A stretch of 64,000 nucleotides of DNA, from contig OZ025825.1 in assembly GCA_964019425.1 (NCBI GenBank), forward strand, positions 651,001 through 715,000, written 5' to 3'. A program made the position numbers and the translations under genes. Shown here in pieces: positions 1 to 8,764 of this stretch; position 1 is the first letter of the stretch; each line of letters starts with the position of its first letter. Origin of the DNA: Flectonema sp. DT1601. Its lineage: Eukaryota; Euglenozoa; Diplonemea; Diplonemida; Diplonemidae. A model generated the notes under the pieces. That model had not been told where the DNA came from, searched no databases, and saw only the letters and a list, made by a program, of their open reading frames with translations.

Positions 1-2
1 TG

Positions 3-1814
3 GAGACTTGTGGAAGTAGACTTCAACATGAGAATTGGAAATATCGTGAAGCAGCAATCACCTTACTGGGTGTTTGCATACCAGAGACAGCACATGAATT
101 GCTAAGAAGAGAACTACTTCAGAGAATTGTTTCTGTATTACAAAAATGTATTCAAAGTGATCCTTATGCTCTGGTTAGAGCTGCAGCACTTTGGTGTGTA
201 GAACAGATTGGAGACGGACTCCTCGAATACTTATCAATGTTTGATGACAGCGACAGTGATGATGATTCAGAATTCCAAGCAGACCCATCTGGTGCGACTG
301 CTTTTATTGACACCCAGTGCATCCCGATTCTTCAAGGATCACTTCTTGATCCAAATAAAAGATGTCAACGTAATGCCATAACAGGTCTCGCAGCACTAGC
401 CTCGTGCTCTCCAGTCATAAATTGTAACGCTTCCCTCCATGCTCTTATTGATTGCCTTCCGAAGTATCATCTTTATAACAGATGTAAGGTCTTTTCATCT
501 GTAGTGACAGCTTTGTCAGCACCAGCACCAGATAAAGTAACCGGAATTGTTGAGAAAATAGCATCTCACTGTGATAGAATAATCCAGACTGGCAACAATC
601 TTGTTAGAACAAGTGAATTGCCGTACATCTTAGCTGCTTGTGCTAAAGGTTTGTTAGCTGAAGACAACATCAGTCAACAATTAGCTGTAAAGTTATTGGA
701 ACAGGCGACTATTGTTGTGAGAACAGTACATGCGGCAGTTATGAGTCACCACTTTTGGGGATTGAACAGCGCGGTTTGTGCACTGGATGTGGTCTCTACT
801 ATTGCTGATACCTGTCCAGAAGTCTTTACACAACAATCAATTCATATTAAAGACTTACTGGAGGTAGCTGTGTCTCTTTGTAGTTTAGAATCGTTAGCTG
901 CGACGGCGTCAACTGCAGGTGATCGTCGGGCAATCATCGATGGGTGTGCAGCTCTTTCAGGAGATCTTGCAGTAAAGAACTTTAGTGTGATCGCTCCATT
1001 GGTACCTTCAGTTATTCAGTTCTTATCGTATCAAGCTTTGTATGGACTTGTTGAAGATCAATCATACACGAGAGCATGTGTGGCGAGAAGTAACGTCTTC
1101 TGGGCCTCTTCTGAAGTAGTCCACAGAGCGAATATAGAACACATCCAACCTTACTTGTTGGGATTCGCTAAAACAGCTGTGGCATTAATGAAGGAAATGA
1201 CGGGTAGAAAAGGTGCGAAGGGTTTTAAAAGTAACTTGGCTGGTCTACTTGGAAAAATTGCAGGCAGAGATGCGACAGTCTTACTGAACCCGGAATGTGG
1301 TTTTGATGGAGAGATGCTGTTGGAATGGGCAATGACAACTTCAGCAATCGATAACTGCGATGAAAAACATGAAAACGTTATTGGTATGGGTCACCTTCTA
1401 CGAACAACATCTGATCCCAGCCTGTGGATAATCTACGGATTGATTCTTGTTACTTACATCAGGTCAGGGATGTCGCCTATCCCTGAACCCATTAGGGAAT
1501 TGATTATTAATTTAAAGTCGATTGTTCAGTCTGTTCCTCCTCCTAAAGTTGATTCTATATATTTTGTGTTTGAATACTTTAGAGCTGCTGATTTCAAATC
1601 GTGGACTTACGAATCGATAACAAATTTATCAAAAGCATCGAATACTCCTACTCCTGATGAGCAGGCATGGAAATATCTCTGTAAGATGCATGGATCATCG
1701 AGATACTCTGGTCTTCGTCCTACTGATGTCAGATCTATGTATTCTCAGGGGATGAGACATATAGAACAAGACTATGTGACTGCAGTTAAATCTATGTTGC
1801 ATGAATTATCATAA
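3..1814 (+). CDS. Transportin (karyopherin beta-2) C-terminal part, 5' partial
   Basis: The frame is open from base 3 to the TAA at 1812-1814 with no start inside the window, so the gene begins upstream and about 603 residues are seen. The protein is a run of HEAT-type helical repeats. Key matches to transportin-1 are NWKYREAA near the left edge (the HEAT helix after the acidic H8 loop), VRAAALWCVEQIG, LDPNKRCQRNA and VARSNVFWASSEV, which follows the family signature VARNAIWAIGEI, then NLAGLLGKIAGRD. Transportins carry PY-NLS cargo through nuclear pores and release it on RanGTP. The C-terminal stretch WKYLCKMHG matches the place of the family's FCKILHGFK. A short acidic insert (DDSDSDDDSE) lies about 50 residues into the TTG-101 region. 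Another importin-beta family member is possible, but the transportin order of motifs is kept. No intron is seen. Confidence 0.8.
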   Translation, partial: ETCGSRLQHENWKYREAAITLLGVCIPETAHELLRRELLQRIVSVLQKCIQSDPYALVRAAALWCVEQIGDGLLEYLSMFDDSDSDDDSEFQADPSGATAFIDTQCIPILQGSLLDPNKRCQRNAITGLAALASCSPVINCNASLHALIDCLPKYHLYNRCKVFSSVVTALSAPAPDKVTGIVEKIASHCDRIIQTGNNLVRTSELPYILAACAKGLLAEDNISQQLAVKLLEQATIVVRTVHAAVMSHHFWGLNSAVCALDVVSTIADTCPEVFTQQSIHIKDLLEVAVSLCSLESLAATASTAGDRRAIIDGCAALSGDLAVKNFSVIAPLVPSVIQFLSYQALYGLVEDQSYTRACVARSNVFWASSEVVHRANIEHIQPYLLGFAKTAVALMKEMTGRKGAKGFKSNLAGLLGKIAGRDATVLLNPECGFDGEMLLEWAMTTSAIDNCDEKHENVIGMGHLLRTTSDPSLWIIYGLILVTYIRSGMSPIPEPIRELIINLKSIVQSVPPPKVDSIYFVFEYFRAADFKSWTYESITNLSKASNTPTPDEQAWKYLCKMHGSSRYSGLRPTDVRSMYSQGMRHIEQDYVTAVKSMLHELS

Positions 1815-2287
1815 CTTCAGTAGCGTCATAACTTACTTTGGAATACGTTTTTTTTTTCTTCTTTTTTTTTCTCGATATGGTACATACACTTTTTTTTTTT
1901 TTTTTTTTTTTTTTTGTCAAGGTTTTGTATCCGTTTTTTGTTTTGTTTGAGAAACTATCGGAAGAAACGAATAAAATTATGAAGAGAGAGGAAAAAAAAC
2001 AAAACAAAACAAAAATAGAATAAAAAGGGAGGACTACTTGGTGAGCTCAAAAAGTGATATTTGGCAGCAAAAACTTGGTTGACTTATAGAAAAATCAATT
2101 CTCTTCCTGTGTGTATGTGCACCTCGTGCGTCAACGAAATAAGGTAACCAAGAAAATTAAAAAAAAAAAAAAATCAAATGCCTGCCGCGTTGTATCATTT
2201 TATTATTATTATTTATTTTTTATTTTTCTCCCTTTTCGATCAAGTTGACTTTCTAATTTTTTTGGAAGACCTCTTCATGTAATTAAT

Positions 2288-2324
<37 letters not shown>

Positions 2325-2477
2325 TGTTTTTTTTTTTTTTGCGAAAATATTGTTTTTTTGTTAAAAACCTTTTTATCACATTATTATTTATCAAAACTCA
2401 GTGAAGAAGGAAAGTCAAACCAAACAGATGGAAATCATGTTACTACTACTTCACTCGTCAGGTTACTCACCGGTAAT
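1815..2477. other. Spacer with long A and T runs
   Basis: No gene is seen. It holds several T runs of 10-23 bases near 1846-1915, an ATT-rich microsatellite near 2200, and an A run of about 33 bases at 2289-2321. A 3' splice site (AG at 2460-2461) just before the next start suggests the trans-splice acceptor for that gene. A short out-of-frame ATG reading frame begins near 2428. Confidence 0.7.
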
Positions 2478-5400
2478 ATGTCTAATGCGAAACATTTAGG
2501 TTTCGACGATGACACACCACATGCACGAAGTCCGATATCAATCACTGTCGATTCAAGCAGAGGTCAATATACGATAACACTACCGACAAATGTATTTCAC
2601 TGGGAGTTACTAAGTAAAGTGTGTGAGAGACACGGAATGTTGAGTGTCGGAATGATGCCTGGCGAAAAGAGAAGTGTCGAAATGATTACTGACAAGCTAC
2701 CAGATGGGTGGATCAGAATTGAGCATTCCGGTGATAAAGTCACCAACGCATCATTTGTGAATGGAAATCATCAAATTGATTTAAGTAAATGTACGAAACT
2801 AACTTTACACCCTTACGACTGTTCTTCATTAGTAGGAAAGTATATTGAGCACTACTGGATTAGCGGTTCAGAACATGGAGTAGAAGCAAAGAAAGTTGTC
2901 AGTCACACTGCGGGAGAACTTTTTTGCGACGACGGTGAACATTACCATCTAAGTAACCCAGCCATCTCTCCAATTGGAATTGCTAGTAAACGAAAAGGTG
3001 TTGACGGAGTCTTTCTTCCAAGTGGCAGAAAAGTTATTTGGCAGATTTTCCTCACTGAAGAAAATGCAACGGGAGGCCTTCCCTGTGACTTCCTTGGCGA
3101 TGTTCCTTTTTATTTATCAGCTGCTACTGTAGAGGAATGGAATTCTATCATCGAAATCCTAGGACATACGGACTTCCAATGTTTTACCATCGGTCAATTG
3201 AAAGATGCCCTCGGTAAGATTGACATATCCAAACTTCATGACTATACTTGCCAATTCAGATGTGTTATAAAATATCAATTAAAGAGAATGTTTGGATCAT
3301 ATCTTCGTGGCTTATTATATTGGATGATAGATGATGATGGGAGCGGTTACCTTTCACCGTTTTTGTCTGAATACAGGAATCGTTTTACTGCTCCGAAATT
3401 TGCATCTGTTGGAGGACTGACCTTAAAAAAATTAATATGTCGTCTTATTGCTTTATTATTTGACGTGTCACACGGTTGGAACGCTTCACCAGATGTTGAG
3501 AATGAACTTTTGGCGAGATCACTGCCGACAACATTTAGTTCAGAAGTCGGAACCTTGTCTTTCTTTTCAATATTTTTAGTGTTGGAAAAATACATCGCAG
3601 AAGAGACTGTTGAGTGTGACGTGGATGGCGGTGACCTTTTCAGTGAGCTTTTTGATATTTATTATCAAATCAAAGGCGTCGAGATTGGACATGACAAGAG
3701 GGAATCCTACTTAGAGCGAAAAAAGATTTACAACTTTATCATGGAGCACATCGAACCTCACCTACTGCGAAATCCCACAACGACTCTGGGTAAATTCTTA
3801 TGTTCCAAAATGACTCGTGAAAAAGACTTGAGTGATCCTTCAACGAGAAAAGATTTCTTATATGGGATATTCGCTTCTGATGTTAACACTGCTCGTGAGT
3901 TTAGAAGAGTTTATCCAGACTGTTTTACTATTGATTCCATCATAGACGATGAATGTGTATTTGTTAGAAGTGCAAAAGCTTCGATTCTAATGGGAGAAAG
4001 TCGGGACTTTGACACCCGCGGAGAACGTATTGATAAGGCTGTGATTAATTTCGAAAACAGTGATCAAAATATTTCACAGTGTAAAGTAGCACAAGACCTA
4101 CTAGCATATCATGGAGTCAGTGTCAATCAGATCATGAGTCCATCTGGGATAGAGAAGAAACAGCTACTTGAGAAAAGCCACGGAGACGGTTATATGTACA
4201 GCGACCTCTTGCATATGGTCGGCAGCAATGCAGAAACTACATTCTTGCGAATATTTGATTGTCTCCATATAAATACTAAACCTCCTCATAGGAATCTAGT
4301 AAGCTATTTAATTGAGTGCATCTCATTAAGTGAGAAGTTGTTGAAATATTTAAGAGAACACACCAAGCCTGCGTGGGTTGACGATTTCACCGATTTCTTC
4401 TTTGAAGATAAGATTCCAGACAGTAAAGAAATTGCTTCACTGAAGCCAAAAGAAGACGACGGAAGGCACACCATCCTAACAAAGTACAACACCAATAAAC
4501 CCGTACAGAATGGTAATGTGTTTGAGTTAAACATGGATGTTGAAGATTCAATATTTTATAGACTCATGTTGCGGCTGCGTGAAATGTACGGACCGCTTTT
4601 TGTGGATGCGAAACAACGAGCAGACCAGTTGGCTTCACAAATACATATCAACAGTGACGATGATACTTTTAGAGTTCCTTCTATGCTACTGAAACACAAT
4701 AAGAGTTCTGAAGTATTCGAAATGGTTGGAGAATACACTCTCTATGGATTATATTATTGTATCTTCCCCCCTGAAGATGTATCTGATTTCCGATCACCAG
4801 TTGCAGTAAGGGATACCTTTAATACTGAAACACTGTACTCCTTGCCAACAGGAAATCACGCTCTGGAAACAGCTACTAAAGAACGAGCCAACCGTCTCAA
4901 CCTTGCTCTTGGGTACTACATTTCGAAATTTAGAAGGACGACAGTCGTGCCAGCAGTATTAGAGTATTTCATTAAATTAAATGAGCTTTACACTTTTTTG
5001 TATAGCAACGACTCACCCAGTCCACCACACCTCCAGCCAACGGGATTTCAGATGGAAGACCTGGAGGGGTACGGATGGAGCGAACACGTAAAACACGTCT
5101 TCACGTCGACGGATATTTCACACGTGAACATGGCGATGCTTTCGGTGTCAGACGCTATGCAGTTTTATTACTTATATTCGGGTGACAACTTAGAGAACAA
5201 AAATCTAAAGAAATGGAGTGACGCAGTGCTGGAATATGTGGTTCGATTCTTACAAAGCTGGCAGAACGATAATAAATTTGAGGAATTCAAACAAGAAAAG
5301 AAAAGACTTCAAACACAGCGCAAAGGACAATATATTCCCAAAGACATGTACGATACCGAAGAGTGTGAGGACGACGCTGATTGGGAGACGAGACTTAAAA

Positions 5401-5960
5401 AAGAATTTCGGGAACACCGCAAAGAAGCTGAGGAAGCCAAACTGAAGGAGGAACTCCACGAGAAGCAGGAAAAAGAAGATGCGGAACTGCAGGCTGCCAT
5501 CGAGAAATCGTTTGAGCAGTCAGCGGCGAAGACAGATGGAAATCAAAACTCCGAAGACAAACCAAAAGAAGCCGACGAGGATGAGGAATGTAAAGATGAC
5601 GATTGGGAAGCCAAACTAAAGGAGGAACTCCGCGAGAAGAAGAAGGAACGAAATGATGCGGAACTGCAGGCTGCCATCGAGAAATCGCTGGAACTGCCGG
5701 CGACAGATGGAAATCAAAACTCCGAAAACAAACCAAAAGAAGCCGGCGAGGATGAAGAATGCAAAGATGACGATTGGGAAGCCAAACTGAAAGAGGAACT
5801 CCGCGAGAAGAAGGAGAAGGAACGAAGTGATGCGGAACTGCAGGATGCCGCAAATGGAAATCAAAACTCCGAAGACAAACCAAAAGATACCGACGAGGAT
5901 GAAGAATGTAAAGATGACGATTGGGAAGCCAAACTAAAGGAGGAACTCCCTGCGGGCTGA
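2478..5960 (+). CDS. Large protein with C-terminal ubiquitin-interacting motifs, unknown function
   Basis: Single exon, 1160 residues. The frame is open back to 2358 but only by way of a TTG; the first ATG is 2478 (MSNAKHLGF), 16 bases after an AG acceptor at 2460-2461, so that start is chosen. I do not recognise the first 950 residues, which are mixed alpha/beta-looking, without signal peptide or membrane segment. The last 200 residues are highly charged and repetitive. Two clear ubiquitin-interacting motifs (DAELQAAIEKSFE and DAELQAAIEKSLE) and one decayed copy alternate with acidic DEECKDDDWEAKL blocks. UIMs bind mono- or polyubiquitin and are common in proteasome, endocytic and deubiquitinating proteins. 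No catalytic Cys/His box of a known deubiquitinase could be recognised, so an adaptor or a divergent enzyme is equally possible. Confidence 0.65.
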   Translation: MSNAKHLGFDDDTPHARSPISITVDSSRGQYTITLPTNVFHWELLSKVCERHGMLSVGMMPGEKRSVEMITDKLPDGWIRIEHSGDKVTNASFVNGNHQIDLSKCTKLTLHPYDCSSLVGKYIEHYWISGSEHGVEAKKVVSHTAGELFCDDGEHYHLSNPAISPIGIASKRKGVDGVFLPSGRKVIWQIFLTEENATGGLPCDFLGDVPFYLSAATVEEWNSIIEILGHTDFQCFTIGQLKDALGKIDISKLHDYTCQFRCVIKYQLKRMFGSYLRGLLYWMIDDDGSGYLSPFLSEYRNRFTAPKFASVGGLTLKKLICRLIALLFDVSHGWNASPDVENELLARSLPTTFSSEVGTLSFFSIFLVLEKYIAEETVECDVDGGDLFSELFDIYYQIKGVEIGHDKRESYLERKKIYNFIMEHIEPHLLRNPTTTLGKFLCSKMTREKDLSDPSTRKDFLYGIFASDVNTAREFRRVYPDCFTIDSIIDDECVFVRSAKASILMGESRDFDTRGERIDKAVINFENSDQNISQCKVAQDLLAYHGVSVNQIMSPSGIEKKQLLEKSHGDGYMYSDLLHMVGSNAETTFLRIFDCLHINTKPPHRNLVSYLIECISLSEKLLKYLREHTKPAWVDDFTDFFFEDKIPDSKEIASLKPKEDDGRHTILTKYNTNKPVQNGNVFELNMDVEDSIFYRLMLRLREMYGPLFVDAKQRADQLASQIHINSDDDTFRVPSMLLKHNKSSEVFEMVGEYTLYGLYYCIFPPEDVSDFRSPVAVRDTFNTETLYSLPTGNHALETATKERANRLNLALGYYISKFRRTTVVPAVLEYFIKLNELYTFLYSNDSPSPPHLQPTGFQMEDLEGYGWSEHVKHVFTSTDISHVNMAMLSVSDAMQFYYLYSGDNLENKNLKKWSDAVLEYVVRFLQSWQNDNKFEEFKQEKKRLQTQRKGQYIPKDMYDTEECEDDADWETRLKKEFREHRKEAEEAKLKEELHEKQEKEDAELQAAIEKSFEQSAAKTDGNQNSEDKPKEADEDEECKDDDWEAKLKEELREKKKERNDAELQAAIEKSLELPATDGNQNSENKPKEAGEDEECKDDDWEAKLKEELREKKEKERSDAELQDAANGNQNSEDKPKDTDEDEECKDDDWEAKLKEELPAG
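5350..5955 (+). repeat. In-gene tandem repeat encoding UIM plus acidic linker
   Basis: About three diverged copies of a unit of roughly 150-170 bp. Each copy encodes DGNQNSE, then DEECKDDDWEAKLKEEL, then a UIM helix. Unit length is a multiple of three, so copy-number change keeps frame. The last copy has lost its UIM (DAELQDAANGN). Confidence 0.8.
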
Positions 5961-6973
5961 TCTCTGATGGAATTAAATGGAATTCAAACAGTATTAAAGA
6001 CTAAAATATAGACCTTAACGACCATCTGTATAATCAAAATATAGTTTTTTTGTGTATTATTCTCCTTCCTGTTTGTGACTGCAGTGATAAATTTGTTATT
6101 TTCCAAAAAAACTCATAAGATTCGGTAGCTTTTCACTCATCGGTTTGCGGTTCCCATTAAATCGAATTAAATAATAAATCAGATGCTGAAACACTGTTGG
6201 AATCTAATTTTAAAAAAATTATCACTTTATACATGAGCCAGTGATGCTTCGTTCTTTTTTGTTTACACCGAGTCAATTCTTTGGGCTGATAATAATATCT
6301 GCCTTTTTTTTATTTTATTTTTTTTTTTGATAAAATCGTTATTTTATTTATTTCAGTTGTTTGCTTACCACCAACTGGTCCGGCGCAGTTATGACCTTAA
6401 ACTGACTGTCATCTTACCTGATCCTTTTGGTTTTTATTTCTTGCTGAGTGATATGGCTATGTGCTGCCCAAATCTTTTGTGGTACATTTCTAAAGCTTTT
6501 CGGTAAGCCCACAGTACACTTATAATGCTTTGGACAACTGGGGGTGAACGATCCTCGGTACTGTTCCGGGGGTTTCTATTTTCTTTCGTGGAGTGTGGGC
6601 ATATAGCACATGTGGTCGTATTATAAAGAAAGATGTATATGAAAGAAAGAAGATTTTTTATTTTTTTTCACCTTCCCCCCACTCCCAGATCGTTTCTCTT
6701 TTATTTTCTTTTGTTGTTTACAACCTGTTAGCCTCTGGGCAAGGTGGAGGCTGGAAGTCGATCACTTCCAGCCAATACTATGAAACTACAATCTTCGCGA
6801 TTGGGTCCTTACTGATGCGGGCTACCCAGACCCCTCGTAGTCATCAGTTTGTATTTTGCTAACTAAACTAAACTAAACTGTCAACGTTAATTTTAGCCAA
6901 TTTTTTTTTTTTTTTTTTTAATTCCTTCTCCCCTCATCTATCATTCATGTCACAGGTTTGCGGGAGCAAAAAT
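5961..6973. other. Spacer with structured GC-richer patch
   Basis: No gene is seen. From about 6355 to 6600 and 6725 to 6850 the base composition is less AT-rich than elsewhere and holds the hairpin listed separately. A short ACTAA repeat lies at 6862-6880. The T-rich tract at 6901-6945 ending in AG at 6954-6955 is the acceptor for the kinase gene. Confidence 0.6.
6749..6773 (+). other. Perfect 10-bp hairpin
   Basis: GGCTGGAAGT (6749-6758), loop CGATC, ACTTCCAGCC (6764-6773). A second pair, ACTGATG (6811-6817) with CATCAGT (6842-6848), follows, enclosing GGGTC/GACCC (6803-6807, 6829-6833). Together they look like a folded RNA in the spacer before the kinase. Which strand is transcribed is inferred from the genes. 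Confidence 0.5.
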
Positions 6974-8764
6974 ATGAACCCCGCAAACGGAGAGTTAGTG
7001 CCAGCAAAGCAGGTTGGGTACCTTCAAACCCGGACGAGTGGACTTATAAAGAGCTGGAAGAACAGATGGTATGAACTACGAGGAGGTAATTTATATTACT
7101 TTAAGCAATCACCACAAGCTGATGGAAAACCCTCTGGTCGAATACCAATGGATGGAACCGATTTGGAAGTTGATGCTCCTCCGAACCCGAAATGTAGATT
7201 CGCTCTTCTCTGTCACACAGCTGGTCGACGTTATGAACTACAAGCTGAAGACGTTAGAAATCTTGAATTATGGGTTAATCACTTAACTGAAGCAACCAGT
7301 GATTCCAGTGGAAGTAAAAAAGATAGAAGCAAACCTGTCTATACTGCATTAGCGAATTTAAAATTATTTGACAAACAAGAAGAAGTAAAGCGTAAACCAA
7401 TCTCAATTGATGACTTCGAATTAATGAGCCTTTTGGGTAAAGGTTCCTATGGACGAGTACTTAAGGTACGTAAAAAGGCAACAGGTGAATTACATGCTCT
7501 CAAGATTATGAGAAAGGATGCCATCACAAAACCAAAAGAAGTGATGTCAGAGAGGGCGGTGTTACAGATCGTCGATCATCCTTTCGTTGTTAAGTTGATA
7601 AACGCATTTCAAATTCCCTCAAAACTATTTCTGGTGTTAACATACCTCCCTGGTGGTGATATGAAACACCATCTAAAACAAGGTACTCTCTTCCCTGAAG
7701 AGAAGTCTCGATTCTATGCTTCAGGGATTATTTTAGCTCTCGCTCACCTTCATGATAATTCAATTATTTATAGGTATGACTGTTGTATAAGTTTTAAAAA
7801 AAAAAAAAAAAAAAAAAAGACACCAACAGCAACAACAACAACAACAACAACAACACAGAGATCTTAAACCTGAGAATATAGTTCTTGATCAGACGGGTTA
7901 TCCAGTGTTGACTGATATGGGACTAGCGAGAGAACTGACCTTCGATCCCATGGCATACACCTTTTGTGGAACTCCTCTATACGTAGCCCCAGAAGTGTTG
8001 AAAAACAGAGGTTACACTAAGGCAGTTGATTGGTGGTCCTATGGAATAATTTTGTATGAAATGCTCTGCGGTATTACTCCGTTTGCTGCGAAGACAGCTC
8101 AGGCTGTATTTCAGCTTATAATGCAAAAGAACCCAGTTATTCCGGATGTGTTATCACCTAATGCTAGAAACTTACTAGCAAGACTTCTACTAAAATCACC
8201 TACTGAAAGATTAAGTGATCCGGCTCAAATAAAATCACATCCTTTCTTTGCTGGTGTTGATTGGAGTAAACTACTAAAACGAAAATATGCAGTTCCTGGA
8301 GGGGCTCTCACAAGACAACGTTCAACGAGTGAGAAACTTGAGCCACACCAGGTATGTTACGAACTATTTGCAAATTTAATATAAATCTGGTAAATTTAAA
8401 ATGTTTTTTATAAAATAATATCAAAACAGGTTCAGGCCTTGCTTGATGAAATCAAGAACGACCAAGCTGGTTCCCGTTACAGTCCGGATACTTTCCAGGT
8501 ATGATACCTTTTATTGTTTTTTTTCCCCCCCTCTCCATTTTTAATAAGTATTGTAAGAGCGAAAAAGCATGTTAGACAGCCTCTTCTGGCATTAACGGTT
8601 CACGGATTTCGTGACGCAAGTCAATGCTGTTCGTTTTTTTTTTTTTGTACTCATATTTTGTATAAATCCCAAGCAATTAAAACACAAAACAGGGATTCAC
8701 ATTTCATGGTGACGGTTCTGATCAGGCACCAGCATCACCTGGGCACATAAGAAACAGCAAATAA
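6974..8764 (+). CDS. PH-domain AGC protein kinase, PKB/Akt type
   Basis: Four exons: 6974-7773, 7859-8351, 8430-8498, 8693-8764 (477 residues). The introns begin GTATGA, GTATGT and GTATGA and end in A/C-rich tracts plus CAG. The ATG at 6974 is used because an AG acceptor (6954-6955) removes the in-frame ATG at 6947. Residues ~10-110 are a PH domain (GYLQTRTSG, then KNRWYELRGGNLYYFK, then W in the last helix), expected to bind phosphoinositides. The kinase domain follows: GKGSYGRV loop, lysine in LHALKIM, YRDLKPEN across intron 1, activation segment TFCGTPLYVAPE with the PDK1-site Thr. The tail ends in a hydrophobic motif FQGFTF built across intron 3. Order and both phospho-sites are those of PKB/Akt. 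The DFG motif reads DMG (LTDMGLA), an unusual change. It probably acts in growth signalling at the membrane. Confidence 0.9.

Noticed and set aside
5395-5883. 162-residue minus-strand reading frame
   Set aside because: It is the mirror of the UIM/acid repeat on the + strand; its repetition follows the repeat, not a protein of its own.
6862-6880. Telomere-like ACTAA repeats
   Set aside because: Only three or four units, inside a gene-containing region, and not a known telomere unit.
6947-6949. Upstream in-frame ATG of the kinase
   Set aside because: It lies before the AG acceptor at 6954-6955 and inside the T/C-rich tract, so it would be removed; ATG 6974 is used.
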